A DNA stretch of 64,000 nucleotides from Anaeramoeba flamelloides (GCA_027625915.1 JANTQA010000015.1:6539001-6603000); one strand, 5' to 3'. Positions 13,314 through 27,052 are shown, counted from the stretch's first letter. Notes: generated by a model not told the origin, from the letters alone. Made by a program: numbers and translations.

Positions 13314-13997
13314 CTATAAAAACTGAACTTTTTTTTTTGAATAGTAATTTTTTTTTGATTTTTTTGAACGAGAAGAAGGATTGTTTCTTTTAAATTTTTT
13401 TTGTTGCTGGGTATTATTCGAAGAATAAAAAGATCTCAAATTAAATTCTCTTTTCGGGTTTTGTTTTATGTTTGTTCTTAAATTTGGATCGTTTTGGTTG
13501 TTGTTGTTGTATTTTTCTTGATCTTTTTCATTTTCTTCTTCGTTGTCTTCTTCTTCACTAGTGGCTTCACCATCTTCCTCATCAGATTCTTCAATTTCGA
13601 ATTTATTTTTGCTGAAGAGGATTTCCTTTTGAAACTCTTTATGTTCAGATTGAAGACGATCAATTTTTGGGTTAAACTTATTAAAGGAACGCCTCCCAAG
13701 AAGCTTTTTTACTTTGATGGGATCGTATCCTTCATAAACGCTCAAAATTTTGCCGTTGACATAATAATCTGTTTTTTGGAGCTGTTCGTTTTGTTCTTGT
13801 TCTTGTTTTTGCTTTTTTGCTTCTTTTTCTTCCTTGAATTTTGTTTTGTTTTGTTCGTTTTGGTCATTGTAATCCACTGTTTTTGGCTTCATGAAGGTTG
13901 GTTGTTCTTTTCTTTCTTGATTTTGTTTATTTTGGTTACTATACGAATTGTTCATACCCTGACTCCAATCTCTTCCTTGGTATCTCCCCCTTGATCT

Positions 13998-14038
<41 letters not shown>

Positions 14039-14150
14039 TTCCTCTTCCTCGAAATGATCCTCTTCCTCTTGTGTTTTGAAATTGCTTATTTGGATTCACA
14101 TTTTTCATAAAGCGAAGACCAAGAACATTTTTTGATAATTGGTGGCTCAT
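13314..14150 (-). CDS. MPP6: Mpp6/MPHOSPH6-type nuclear exosome cofactor
   Basis: Mpp6 is an RNA-binding partner that tethers the Mtr4 helicase to the nuclear RNA exosome. The 278-aa protein starts with LSKNVLGLRFMKN, matching the family N-terminal LSKNLLRMKFM motif that docks on Rrp40. It also carries LLGRRSFNKFNPKIDRL, matching the family GR.SF.GFNP.VE.L motif. Between them are about ten Arg-Gly dipeptides (residues about 28-50), an RGG-like RNA-binding insert not usual for this small family. An acidic EESDEEDGE stretch and a basic Lys/Arg/Ser tail follow, the tail as in known members. The start at the ATG of MSHQL is chosen because the conserved motif begins three residues later; upstream codons lack another ATG. 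It is longer than the 160-190 aa usual for the family because of low-complexity inserts. Confidence 0.85.
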
Positions 14151-16436
14151 CAAAATATAAATACTCAAGAAATACTTTTGTGTTGATAAAATCTCTATTT
14201 GAACCACTTTTCGAGAAAAAGGTATTAAAAAAATAACTTGTAAAAAATGAATCTATCTTGGTAAAAATTTTTGATTTAGTTTTCATATGTTTGGAAACAA
14301 TTTGTTTTTTTTGTTCAGAAATAAAATGTTTGGGTAAATTTCTTCTCTTTAATGAGTTGATAGGTAAAGTTCTAACTTTTTCTTAATTTCCCCAAACAAA
14401 GCTATTCTCTCTTTTTCAGCTTTAAGAGTTTCTTCATTCAGTAATAATTCCTCTTATCTTTGAAATATTTTGTAACTAAATCAATATTTAAAGAGTTGTG
14501 TTGTTACAATTGTTTTTTATAGTGAGTTTTGGAGATATGATTTATTGCCTCTCTTTGAAAATTTAGTTACTTTTGATTGTTTTTATTTGTCCAAAATAAC
14601 TTTTGATATATAAACAATTTTTTAATTTACAAATAAATTTAAAAATTGAAATTTTAGTTAAATAAAATCCTGAAAATGGTTGTGAGTGAAATTAGCTTGG
14701 TCTATACAAATGAATTATATCAAATATTTAAGAATAATAATTATTGGTTCTTCTTGGAGATATTTAACTTTGTATGATTTTTACAATAAAACCCCTTTAA
14801 TTAATATTTTGAAGAATTGATCCAATTGAACTTTTTGTTATTGAAATTCTATTAATATTTCAATTTATAAAATAAAAGATCGAAAATGTTATGTGATGTT
14901 GATCACAAAAATATAGCAAAATTTTTTATATTTTATCCAATATTTTTGTTTGAGAAAAAGAACAAAATTTTATTTATTTTTGATTTATTCTGAAAGAATT
15001 TCCAAAAAAATTTAGGACCTTTCAATGAATTTATAAATTCTCTTTTTCATCAAAATAATTTCCAAAAAAATTGAGGTTGATCCTCAGAGAATAAACATAT
15101 TTTAATAAAAAAGAATTTCAAGAGATAAGAAAGTATTTTTAGTTTAGCACACTAAAACGAATAACAAATTATTTATTACAATATATCCCATAAAAGAAGA
15201 AGTTTTAATGAATACTAGTATTTCGATATAAAAATGTATAAATAATTTATGTTTATAATTAAGATAAAAATCAAAAAAAAAGAAATCCCAAACTATTATT
15301 TTTAGTTTTGTTTCAATTTACTAAATTTTAAATACTTTTTTTGATTTTGTAATATTTTTAATAAAAAATGGTTTATTTTGGAATTTCTTTACGATAATTC
15401 ATTTTCTGCAAAAAGTTTGACCTCCAAAGATGACTGGTCTTGAAAATTTTAACAAAAAAAATCTATTTTGGAATTTCTGTTCTGTTATTCGTTCGATGCA
15501 AAAAGATTATGTAAAAAACCTTATTATAATAAAAAATGAAGCTATACTTTTACACATTGTTTTTTTTTTTAAAAAAATTCCAATAACATAATTAAAACCC
15601 ACATCAGTAATAAATTCCAGGAAATACAAACCCCAGAATTCCCTAAGACATAATTATTTCTTCTTCTTCTTTCATATATTCATTTTAAATATTCAAAAAA
15701 AAAACACAAAAAGTAATTAAAAAAAAAAACAAAAATTTGAAAATTTATTTTAATAACAAAAAAATAAAAAAGTTTCAATGATTTAAAATTTTCAACAAAT
15801 TTAGCAATAAGGTTGTAATTTTTTAACACAGAAAAATTGAAGGTTTCTTTGAGTTAAGATATGAAGAAAAAAAAAAATAATAATAATAATATGAAATTAT
15901 ATTAGTAAATTCATTGTTGTAAACAAAATTATAATTATAAAATTTTTTTTTCAATTCATTTGAATACAACTAATCCAAAAATAAAGAATATATTTTTTTT
16001 TAAATTTAATTTCTTCTAAATTTTCAAGCAAACATTTTTTGAAAAAATTTCTTAAATTAGAATAACAAATTGAATTGATCTCATTTTTTTTTTATGTTAA
16101 TAAAAATTTAACATTAAATTAAATGAGATTTTTAAAGATTAAAAATTAAATTAATAAGTAAGAAATTGTATATTGAAATAAAACAGATAATATTTGTAAT
16201 CATTGCATCTTTTTCCAATTTATTAATATGTTTTGGATTTGTTATCATTATATTTAATATTTTTTAACAAAATATGAATTTTGTTTATAGATCATATTAT
16301 GTAATTGAAAAAAAAATGGAATTAACCATTAAATAAAAGAGCTTTGTTGAAGTTTAAAAAATATACATCACTATAATTAAGGATGAATATTTTTATTTTC
16401 CAAAAAATATTATCAAAATATAAAATTGCTGCCCGA
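14151..16436. other. Intergenic A+T-rich stretch, no gene seen
   Basis: No exon or RNA gene recognised. A diverged pair of direct repeats about 45 bp long (TTTTGGAATTTCT...TGCAAAAAG) lies near 15375-15418 and 15466-15508. Confidence 0.5.
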
Positions 16437-19400
16437 CTAATTATTTATTTTCTTCCTTTTTGAAAACAATTTCCTTAATAAAGAAGATTCCAGATTAAAA
16501 GTAATTTCTGGTTTTTTAAAGTTTTTATGTGTTAATTTCACGGAATAAACATGACCTTTATTCCAATTCATTTGATTCTTTAAATGTTTTGAGATCCAAT
16601 TCAGAATATTTTCTGCGCCACCAAAATCGGATTCATAATGATTAAATAATTTTGGCATTAATAATTTTTTTTGATTTGTGGAAATTAAAGGTTCCAAAAT
16701 CGATTTAGTAATTTTGTTTAAGGTTATATCCATAGTGCCTGGTCTGTGTATTGTCAAAAGTGACGGGAAATTGAAATTTATAATATTAAAGTGTATCCGA
16801 GGATCGCTGGGCTTTATTGAAAACCTTTTCCTTTCATCCATTTCTAAAAAGAAATAGGGCGAATTATGCTTCGAGTGGGTATTTCCGCGCAGAATGCCAT
16901 GTAAGATATCATTTAAGGAGAAAAAGAAATTATTTATTTGATATATTGATGTTTTCATAAACTTTTCAACACTTGGGCGATCTTTAGGAATTCCATTAAC
17001 TATAAAGCTATGTAAGGTAATGGTATTAAATAAGTTTACAAAAAAGCAAATCCTTTCATTTCTGTTTAATTGCTTTAATTTGACATTTTTTAATAATGCA
17101 CTTTTTTGGGCATATCTTTGAAATGGGATGGATTTACTAATTTGCTTAAAATTGATTTTATTTGTTAGAATGCTATAATGGATATTAATGATATTGAGAA
17201 TATTTGTTAATAATTCTTCTCCTAATTCGTATGCATTTCGAGTTTTACCAATGATTTCCTTTTCGTCATTCAATGATTTCTTTTTAATTATATTTTTTTT
17301 GCCGAATACTAATGCGCATATTTTTTTGCCAGGTTGCAAATCAATAGTGGAATCTTGCCTCAGGTATTTAATAAGTATCGGGTAATATTTGGAATATTTA
17401 AAATTGTCAAATGAATTTAATTGTAAATGATTAAATACTATTTGATGTGCTTGATCAAACATTTCATTGCAAAAATCCTTTTGTTTAAATTGTTTCAAAA
17501 TTTTAGATCGGCATTCAGAATCAATGTTTATTTCAAATAAGGATTCTGGTTTAATAAATTTTAAAATAATTTTTTTTGCGATTTTTCTTATTTGCTATTA
17601 TTATTGTTTTTTATTTTATTTTTTTTATTTTATTTTATTAAGATTCCAAGAAAATGGAAATTAGATATTAAAAACGAATTTCAATAAAAAAAAATAAATA
17701 AATAAATTAGAAAAGATTAGAAAAGAAGTAATTCACATGACAACAAATAGATATGAAATCAATAAAATTCCAGAAAAAAAATTTTTGGGTTTACAATTTG
17801 CTTTAAAATTTGAATAAAATTTCCTTTAAATTTCATTTGATTTTCTTTGATGAAATTTTGAGTAAATGTTTCTCAAAAAAATACTCAAAATTCCAATGAA
17901 AATTATCGAATGGTTTTTTTCAAAAAATTTCAATGAAATTATCACTAAAATTCTTGAAAATGTCCATTAAATTTTCATCTCATTTTCAAACAATTCAACT
18001 ACAACCAGAGAGATAAAATAAATTAAAACTCTTAATAAAGCCTTTTAACCTTTGTGCAAAAAAGTCGACATTTTTATTAATTGGAAAAATAACTTTTCAT
18101 TTTTTAGTCATGTTTATAATCAATACAAACCACTCATCTTAATACTCAATGGTTATTCAGTTTTTCATATTAGTAAAAATTAAAAGATTTTTATTTTTTT
18201 TATTTTTTTACTTTTTATTTTTGGGGTTTGTTTTTTTGTTTGAACTTGTAATAAACCCATAATATATAAATTTGGTTTTATTTTTGGTGTTTTAAGTTTA
18301 CTTTTGTGTTATTTTCTTTTTCTTACAACAACAAAAAAAAAAAATATCTAAAAATAAAAAAGGTGTTGCCCAAAAGTCCAAAGTAAACTAATAATAGAAA
18401 TACCATGTATTAAAATAACTTTACCTATTTCAAGAATCAGAAATTTTCGGAAACAATGATTTTAGAAGACTGTTCCATTTGTATCCAAAACTTTTTTTAT
18501 TGCTACATTTATATTACTATCTTTTTTCTTTTCTTTTTTCCCTATATTTTTCGGATATTGTTTTTTTTCTCTCTGACAAAATAATTAAAAAATAAATATC
18601 CCCGTTGAAAAATAATTGCATTGTTTTAAGAAGGATGATTATAATCATTAAAGTTTTTTAGTCATTTTAAAAATTTTACCAAGAAATTGTGTTTTTGTTT
18701 TAAGATGAAATTCGATTTTTTAAAATAAAATTTTCTTGGAGATATTGGGAATTAAGTAATTTTATCCTCAAAATTCAAAATCATTTTTTTTCTGACAAAA
18801 ATGATTTAAATTGTTATAAGGATTCTTGTGGATAAGACCAAACAATTTGTTAAAAAAACTTTTCAAAATTGAAAATTATTTTTGATTTTTTGAAAACCAG
18901 AGAAAAAACTTTTTTAAAACTTTGAAAAATAATAAATAAAAAATTTTTTGCTAAATAGATCTCAATTTAATTGGGAAACTTTGGTTAGGTTTCTACCAAA
19001 ATTTCATTTATTATTTCACCTATACTTCAATTATTTTTAATACTAAGATTTGTAGTGAAATATTAATGATTAAAAATAATAACAAAATAAAGAATTTTCT
19101 TTTCAAAACCAAGACATTCCAACATAAAACATAAAATATGATTTCACCGTTTTGAAGAATTAACTTAATTGTTAAATAAAAATAATAGGTTATTACTTTT
19201 TTTCGTTTTATATTGAAAACATGTGAATTTTGGATTTCAAAAAATAGACTCAAATTAATAAATTGTTTAGATGAGGTTAACTCATCAATTTCACAAACCG
19301 AAAACACTAATTTCAAAAAAAAATTTTTTCAAGATCTTGACAAGATTTCATTTTATTTTTAACAAATACTACTCCCTTAATTGGATTTTTTACCAATGAG

Positions 19401-22400
19401 AATGCATGGATTTTTTTTTTGTCATTTAAATTATTGCATTGAAAAGCCTTTGAATTTTTAAATTGTTATTTGAATTTTTTGTCAATGAGATACTATTAAT
19501 TATTTTGGTTATAAATTTGAATTTTTATGAATTGAGATTGATCTAGCTTTTTTTTTGTTAATTGCCTTTCTTACCAATTGAGATCTAGGTGAATTTTTTC
19601 GATCAAAATAAGAAGTAAAATCTCACAATTCAGAGATTTTAAGAGACAAGTGACTTCTTGAGCATGGGGGGGGGGGGGGCAAAGATATGGCAAGCTATTA
19701 GGCACTTATAATCAAACAAAATCATCCAAATACCCCCATGTTTCGGAAGAAGGTGTTGAAAATTATTAGATTTTCTTTAACCAAAGATAAATTAGACACG
19801 TTGAATTAAAATTGGTATTAAAATTCATTCTGGAACATTTTTTTGATATTTATATAAAGCCCTTTGAGCATTATTTAATACATCTGATATCGTTCCTTTT
19901 TATTTGATTTATATTAAACGGAATTAAATGGTATTGATTTAATCTGAGAATCGCCAAAAAGTGTACAGATTGATGCGAATGTTGAAGACTTTGATTATAA
20001 AAATAGTTCAAGGCTTATAATCGTGAGGACAAACTTTTATTTCAAAAAAATAGAAGAAATAGCAAGTAAGTACAATACAGATATTTTCCAATTTGTAAAA
20101 TTGTTTAACTTTGATTTCAAATCAATCAATTTCACAGAAAATTTGCACAATTAGCTAAGATTACAGAGTTTCTTTGAGTTCAGAATGAACAAAAATCTTT
20201 TAAAAGCAAAAACGTTTTTCAAAGCTGAATGAAAAAATTTCAAATATGGAAAATGAAGAAAAATGTTTTTTACCAGTTTTTGAATTTATAAGAATACCAA
20301 ATTTTGTTTGGAATCTGGAAAGAGAAAAAATACAAAAAATCATTTTTTGTATTCATTAGAAAGTTCAAAGTTTTTGCTCAAGCCTGTGTGTGTATGTGTT
20401 TGTATATACAGCTGTTCCAGTTCCACTGTAAAATTTGACATGTAGAGAAATTGATTTTCCTATCTCGGTTAAGTACAAAAAAAAAAATCGTTTATTAAAA
20501 ACTATTCCAGAATTTTACGGTTTATAAGGATGCTATATTAAAAACATTTCTGATGTAAGAACATTAGAAAAAAAATTTTGTTGTTTCTGAGCAAAATTCA
20601 AAAATTTAAAAACAAAGCTTACAAAGAATGAAGATCCAATTTAATAAACACTTTGAAGTTTTCTTGTTTTTGATTTTTATGTGTTTAGAAATTGAAGATA
20701 CACCAAAAACCTGAAAAATTTTCAGAATTATTGATCATTCAAAAGGTTTCGAGTCAAAAATTCAAATTATAATTTATTTTCTCTTGTAGAAATTTTTCGT
20801 CTATTATATAAAATTTCACAGTTTGTAATAGGCTATCATATTACCATAAAATTCTTTTATAGAAAGTCAAGTATGAGATAGAAAATGAATTTTCTGTTTC
20901 TCATAGAGTTCGTTGTAGGTTTGGAATGACTGTAATTAAAATGTAAAAGATTAAAAGTTAAAAAAAAAAAAAAGATAAAAAAAAACAAGTTGAAAATTAC
21001 TCTTTGAGTGACACAATTTTGTTTAAAAGATTTAACTTCTTGCCAAAACATTATATTTTCTTGATTAAATTCTGTGCATAGATATTCTTGGAAAAAGGCG
21101 ACCCCTGTGGGGATTGTTAATAACCTTGTAAGTGAATTTATTTCAAATTGGGTTTTATTTAATTCCTTTTTTGTAATGCAAATCGACAATGCCCTTTTTC
21201 TTTGTAACAATTTTTTTGTTTTCAGTTTTTGCTTGATTATTTCATTTGATGTTGATTTTGAGAGGGTTTTTTTTTGTTGTAATTGATTCGGATCTCTTGT
21301 TAAATAATCCACATCTGTTGTTAAGTCTGGTTCGTTTTGTTTTGATGTTGATGTTGATTTTGATCTCGAAATTTTTTTCAAAGTAAATGTTACATTGCCT
21401 TTCCTGGTAATTGTTTCGTTCTCCGTTCTTTTTACAATTGTTATTTTTTCTTTTTTTTGAAGACCAGTTTTATTATTTTTTCTTATTCCTATTGGAATAA
21501 TTTGAGTCCACTCATCTTCGTCGTCGTCACCTTCATTATTATTTTGTTTCTTTGTCTCACCCCCATTCTCATTCTCGTTCTTATTCTCATTCTCATTCTC
21601 GTTCTCGTTCTTATTGCTCGTTACTTGATTATTTTCAATTTCAATTTCAATTTCCATTTTGGTATCTTGATTGTTTTCATCTATTTTTTGTTGCTTGAAT
21701 TCCTTTAATTTTTTAATTTCTAATTTTAATGATTTTTTTTCAGTCTGTTGAGTTAAGGACTTGATTTGGATTTGCCTTAACCTTTCCTTAATTCTCAGGA
21801 AATCAGTTTGGATTTTGCAAAGATGACCAATATCAAATTTTAATTTTTTGATTCGTTTTACAATACATTGTAATTCTTCTTTCTTGCTGTTGTATTCAAA
21901 CAACTGTTTCTTACCTTCACTGCTTTGGGTAAATTTCTCATATTCTTTTTTTTCCTGCCCGAGAGTCTTTTTTAATTCAATTCTCAGGATTCTTGAATTT
22001 TTTCGAAGAGTTTTGTTTAACGAACTTTGCTGCTCATATTTTGCTAGTTTCCTTTTTAAGATCTCCAAGATTTCTTTTTTGTTTGTTAGATCTGTTTTTG
22101 AATCGTTTATTGAATTGGGTATTAAGCGGTTATGCTTTTTTTGGTTATAAAAATGCACAATCTCAATCTTTTCAGGTGCAGAGTTACTACGCGGCGATTT
22201 TTTATTTTGGGCGCCATCGTTTGGAAATGTTGTGTGCGGTTGTGTGTTAATTGAGAGTTTGTTTGTGTTTTTTAGATTGTTTGTCTGATTTGTTTCAGGG
22301 TTTTTTGGAGAATCTGTTTTCACAATATTTAATTTAGAACAAGATCCACACTTTAATTCAATACAATCCTGAGAATTGTTTTGCAAGTTTTTCTTTTTGA

Positions 22401-23163
22401 TTTTGTTTTTATTTTTTTTTTTGTTTTTATTTTTTTTTTGGGTTTTGTTTTTGTTTTTTGTCTTTTTCTCACTTAATAACATTTGTGTGTTGTCGTTTAG
22501 GTTTGGTTGTGTGTTTAAGATTTTATTTTTTTTTGTCAAAGCCCGATTTGGTTTCTTTTGGAAAGACTCTTTTTTTGTTATTTCAATTTTGTCCACACTT
22601 TTGCTCGTTTTATAACTTTTTTTTTGTTTTTTTATTTTGATCCTTTTTGGTCTTAGTCCTTCGGTTGTAATCTCGAATTGTGCTTTTTGATCGATCTTTG
22701 TGTCTGTGTTTGTGTCAGTGCCTGTTTCGATGTCTATGTCTGGATCTGTGTCTGTTTCCGTTTCTATATATGTGCCAGTATTTGTTTTTTTTTTTAAATT
22801 TGTGTTTATGTTGATGATTGCATTTTCAAGCACAAACTTTTCTTGAAGCAGTTTGTATTTTTCAATTTTTTCTTGGAGTGATTTGTTTTCTTCGGTTTGG
22901 CCATTTAGCCTTCCACTTAACTGTTTCAATTTTTCCGGCAATTCGCCTTGAAATTGTCGAATTTTTAATCGTTGTTTTTTTGCCCGGAGATCATAAAGTT
23001 GCTCTTGGAATAACTCAATTCTTTGTGTCAATCGGTACAGCGGAATTATGTCATTTGAGACTGGTTGAGATTTTTGTGTTAATTTGGTAGGTACAGATTT
23101 TGTTTTTGTTCGATGGAAGAAAGTTGGTAAGAATCCTTTAACACCAGTGTTTTTTTGATTCAT
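16437..23163 (-). CDS. Coiled-coil RGS-DUF547 protein with a 3.4 kb intron
   Basis: RGS domains speed GTP hydrolysis on G-alpha subunits; DUF547 is a domain of unknown role often joined to signalling modules. Exon 1 is 23163-21001 (721 codons), exon 2 is 17594-16437, and both meet in phase 0, giving 1106 aa. Exon 1 encodes Lys/Glu/Gln-rich coiled coils (about residues 40-115 and 350-500) and ends with the first half of an RGS domain, FFQEYLCTEFNQENIMFWQE. Exon 2 opens with the second half, KFIKPESLFEINIDSECRSK, then MFDQAHQIVFNHLQLNSF, and continues into DUF547 (NERICFFVNLFNTITLHSF, SLNDILHGILRGN, DPRIHFNI). The halves join into one complete RGS domain of normal length. The donor is AGA|GTAATT, the acceptor AATAATAG|CAAATA. 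Reading them as two genes would leave each with half a domain. The intron (17595-21000) is far longer than the others in the window. Confidence 0.85.
17595..21000 (-). other. 3.4 kb intron of the RGS-DUF547 gene
   Basis: It is bounded by GTAATT (donor, 21000 downward) and ...AATAATAG (acceptor). It contains a run of 14 G (19666-19679) and a stretch at about 19680-20060 that is less repetitive than its surroundings but holds no recognisable exon. A second acceptor-like site (TTTTAATTACAG, at 20930) follows an excellent pyrimidine tract, but the exon it would open stops after 20 codons without completing the RGS domain. Confidence 0.7.
19666..19679. repeat. Run of 14 G
   Basis: An uninterrupted G run in DNA that is otherwise strongly A+T-rich. 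Comparable runs occur at 27348-27360 and 28542-28555, and a C run at 37885-37894. Confidence 0.95.
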
Positions 23164-25592
23164 GTTTTGGTTTTTATGAGGACTGTTGTCTTTTGTTTAT
23201 TTCCCAAAGAGGTGTTTTTTCTTTTTATTTTAAAAAAAAGCAACAAATGAAAAAATGGTTTTTGAAGAATTTGTCTCTTGTTGAACTCGAAATAAAATAA
23301 AAATTTTTACCAAAAGATCACTTGAGAGATTTCGAAAGAGATCTTCATTTAGATTTTTTCATAGTATTTGTAACTTTATTTTAATGGTAAAAAGGTCTTT
23401 TTGAATAAGATTTGTAAATTCTAAATTGTGAAAACACACTCAGTTTTTGTTTTGATGAAGTGAAGAAATAGGAATCAGAAATTTTTTCTTCGCATTTTTT
23501 TGTACAAATATCTTTTTGAACTTTCGAATGAATGTATTGTCTTTGAAATTTCAGGTATGTGTGTTTGTTCTCAGAATTTTTGAGAGATAACCTTTTGGAA
23601 AAAAGTATTCTATTTGAAAAATTACACATAATAGATATTTATTATTTTCAGTAACAGTTCTAAAAATACACCTACAACTCTGACAAATTTTTAATTTTTA
23701 AACAAATTGAAAAAGATTTTTGAAAAAATAGAATAATTCTGTAATTTCGAAAAAATAATGAATAATCCTTCTCCTTTGTATCGCTTTTATGGACTAAAAA
23801 CTCTTAGACATTTTTTTTCCCAAAGGTAATAGAGTAATCATTTACATAATGACACAATTAAACCCCATCTGCAACCTTTATTTCTCAACTTTATAGAAAA
23901 GAATTTTATCGTTTTTAAAAGAAATTCATTTTTCGCAATTAAATTTTGTAAAAAGATCCTGTTTTTTTTTTTATTTGGGTTTAATGATCGAAAGCAGAAA
24001 AAGAATCATTTGCCAAACAGTTTTATTTTGAAGAAAACTCTCTTTTTAGTAATTTATGTGATGATATGAACAAACAAAAATGAAAGTTTAATCTTATTTG
24101 AAAAATACAATAAAAATAAATCAAATATAAAATCCTGAAGATCCAAAAAAATTGATCTTCTATTTTATTTATGAATATTTATTAAATTTCTTGAAATCTA
24201 AAAGATTTTAAAGAAATTCATTTTCAAATATTATGAGTATAAACGACGAAAAGTTATTATTATAATCAGTTATTAGAATATCGATTATTTTTTTTTTTTG
24301 AATTATTAATTTATATTAATTCATTTTATTAGTTAGAAAAGATTAAAAAAATTGAGAAATAATAGTAAAGTCTATTTGATATATTTAATCTTTGGGTTTT
24401 TTTTTAAAACCCAATGAAAAGAATTAAGATTGAGTGATTAATTATTAATTTAAAATTAATCAGATTAAAAAGGATTGGTTTAGGTTATAGTTAAATTTTC
24501 TAGGTTTTAAAAAAGTATTTTGGGTGAATTTTTAATTTAATCGTTTAGTTGTTTTTCTCTTATTTTTTTTGTTCAACAAAAAGAAAAAATTGTTAACATT
24601 TTGGTTTGAATAAATACATAATTTTTTTTCAAGTTCAAAATAATTATAGTAATTTGTTTGAAAACAAGTATATTTGTTATACTGGGATATTTTAGAACTT
24701 TGTGGTTTTATTTTTTTAAAGTATAATTTTGTTGAAATTCTTCATGGGCATCAAGATTTCTTTCTTTTTGAAAAAAGATGTTTTTTTTTGAAATTATTCA
24801 TAAATAATTTGGATTTTGAACTTTTCAAAAAATGAGTAAAATTGATCAAACTTTTAAAAAAAAAAATTTCATTTCGAAAATAGCATTAAAAGTAAGCCAT
24901 GCCTTGTAGTTATCAGATTTTTACTTTATTTTTCAATGCCTAGATATGGTAAAAATTTTTTGAATTTGCTATTAAATTTACTCAGAAGATTTTTTTTTTT
25001 TTTACCAATCCCTTAAATGGATTTTTTAATCAAAAATTACTTGTTGAAGTTATGAGTTGATGAAAAATAAGTAAACATCATTTTCAATATACATTGTTTT
25101 TGTGCTGGGGGAATTTCTTTTCCCCAATAATCTAAATCCTTTTCAATTCCAAAATGATTCAAATTTATATGATTCTGATTGAGAAAACAGTTTTTTTTTC
25201 ATTTTTTTTTCAATAATCTTATTTTTTCCTTTTGATCCTTATTTTTTTTTTGATTTGTTTTTTTTTTTTTTTGAAAAAGATCCTGTAGAATAAAAAAGAT
25301 ATTCGAAAATGACCATAAACATTACAAAAATTTTGACTATTTATTGTCTTTTTTAAAGTAAACGAATATAATTATGATCAATAAATCTTCTTAATTACCT
25401 TTTTTATTTAGTTGAAAGTCCAGTAATAAAAAATCTGTAAAGCTCATTTCAGAAATTATGATTAACTTTTTTTTAGTTTTGCTTTATTTTTTTTTATTTT
25501 TTGAAATATTAGGTTTTTATATGTTTAGTATGATTTAAAAGTGAATTGTTAATAATATTTAATTATTCGTAGCTCTTTAAGATTAAAGAGTA

Positions 25593-27052
25593 TATATCCC
25601 TTAGCACCCGGATTTGCCTAAATTTCATCAAGTTTTTTAAATTAGATTTAAAATGATATTGATCTACTAATATATTAATTTTCTTATTTGTCTTTAATCC
25701 AGATTTGAATTATAATAAAAAGTCAAAATAGTTCAAAGATAAAGTAGTTAAGTTATTGATTTTTTTTTTGAAATTGAAAAAAAAAATAATAATTATTCAT
25801 TTTTACATTTTTTTAAAGATTTTTATTTTTATTTTATTTTTTTAAATCAGAAATTTTATTACATTAATAGTAATTCAAAACTCAACACATTAATTTATTA
25901 ATAATAACCACCAAACAATTTTGCTAATTTTATGATAAAAAAAATAAATAAAAAAAATAAATTACTTTGAAATTTACTTTTTTTTTTAGAAAAAATTTCA
26001 ATAAATATCCAATTAAGAGAAAAATGAAATTTATTTCTTTAGGCCAAAATTAAAATTTTAATACTAATAAATATCTAAAACTTTTATTTAAACAAGAGAT
26101 AATAATTGAAAATCAAAAAAAAAAAAAAATTGTAAAATAATTTCAATTTATTAAATTGGTATAAAAAAAATATAAATTACTTTTTAATCGATAAAATCTC
26201 TATACCTAAATTTAAAATAAAATAAAAAATAACTCTTAAATATTATTACAATATAATAAAATAATCTCCAAAACCAAATTTTTTTTATTGCATTTTATTA
26301 TTGGTAAAAATTTGAATAATATATTTGCGATATTTGGATTTTTCCTTAAAAAATTAATCCAGATCTTGTTAAATAAGTTATGATATATGGTCTCTAATTC
26401 AACAATATTGTTTATTTTATGTCTAGATTTTAAAAAGTCAAAAATTAAAAAATTGTAAAAAATAAAAAAAAAAAATCAATTATTAATCTGACTCGAACTA
26501 TTGACCAAATCATTTAAAATTGAAAAAAAATTTTATTTTTTTTTCTAATTTAATTTATATTTTTTTTTATTTTTAAATTATTTAGAATCTAATATAGATA
26601 TTGATATTGAATAGTAATCAGTAGATAAAACAAATTTTCTATGTGATGTTATAATAACTTTTATAATGAATAAATTATTTAATCAAGCATTTTAGGCAAT
26701 TTTGGGGTGCAAAGGGCCACAAAAAAATTTCCAGTAAAGTATGATGTGTTTTAAATGTTAAAACTAAGAGGTTTTTGATGTCTAGACAAACTTTTCAAAA
26801 AAAAAAAAAAATTTATTTTGACAAAATTTGGAAAAATAATAAAATCACAATCACCAAAAAAAAATTCACAATGTTGAAAATTTTTTTTCAAGTTATTTTT
26901 TTATTTTAAGTAACGACACAATTTTTAATTATAAAATTTTCTTTCTAAGATGTTTGTTTATTAATTCTATACCTTATTATCCTTTGATAACATTCCAAAT
27001 TAAAAATTTTGTTTGAAATGTTTTTAGGTTATTTGGGGTGCTAAGGGATATG
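25593..27052. mobile_element. Candidate inverted-repeat element (CCCTTAGCACCC ends)
   Basis: The left end reads ATATCCCTTAGCACCC. The right end near 27047 is its inverse, GGGGTGCTAAGGGATAT. A second inverse copy, GGGGTGCAAAGGGCC, lies at about 26704-26718, so the boundary on the right is ambiguous: either a 1.1 kb element with a second end fragment, or a 1.45 kb one. No transposase frame is visible. Confidence 0.5.

Noticed and set aside
13494-13994. Plus-strand frame of 166 codons opposite Mpp6
   Set aside because: Phe/Leu-rich antisense shadow of the Glu/Lys/Arg-rich Mpp6 codons.
20867-20929. Short exon after a good acceptor (TTTTAATTACAG) following the RGS first half
   Set aside because: It stops after 20 codons and does not complete the RGS domain, whereas splicing to 17594 completes it exactly in the same phase.
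21457-22640. Several plus-strand frames opposite the RGS-DUF547 exon 1
   Set aside because: Antisense shadows of Lys/Glu/Asn-rich coding sequence with no domains.
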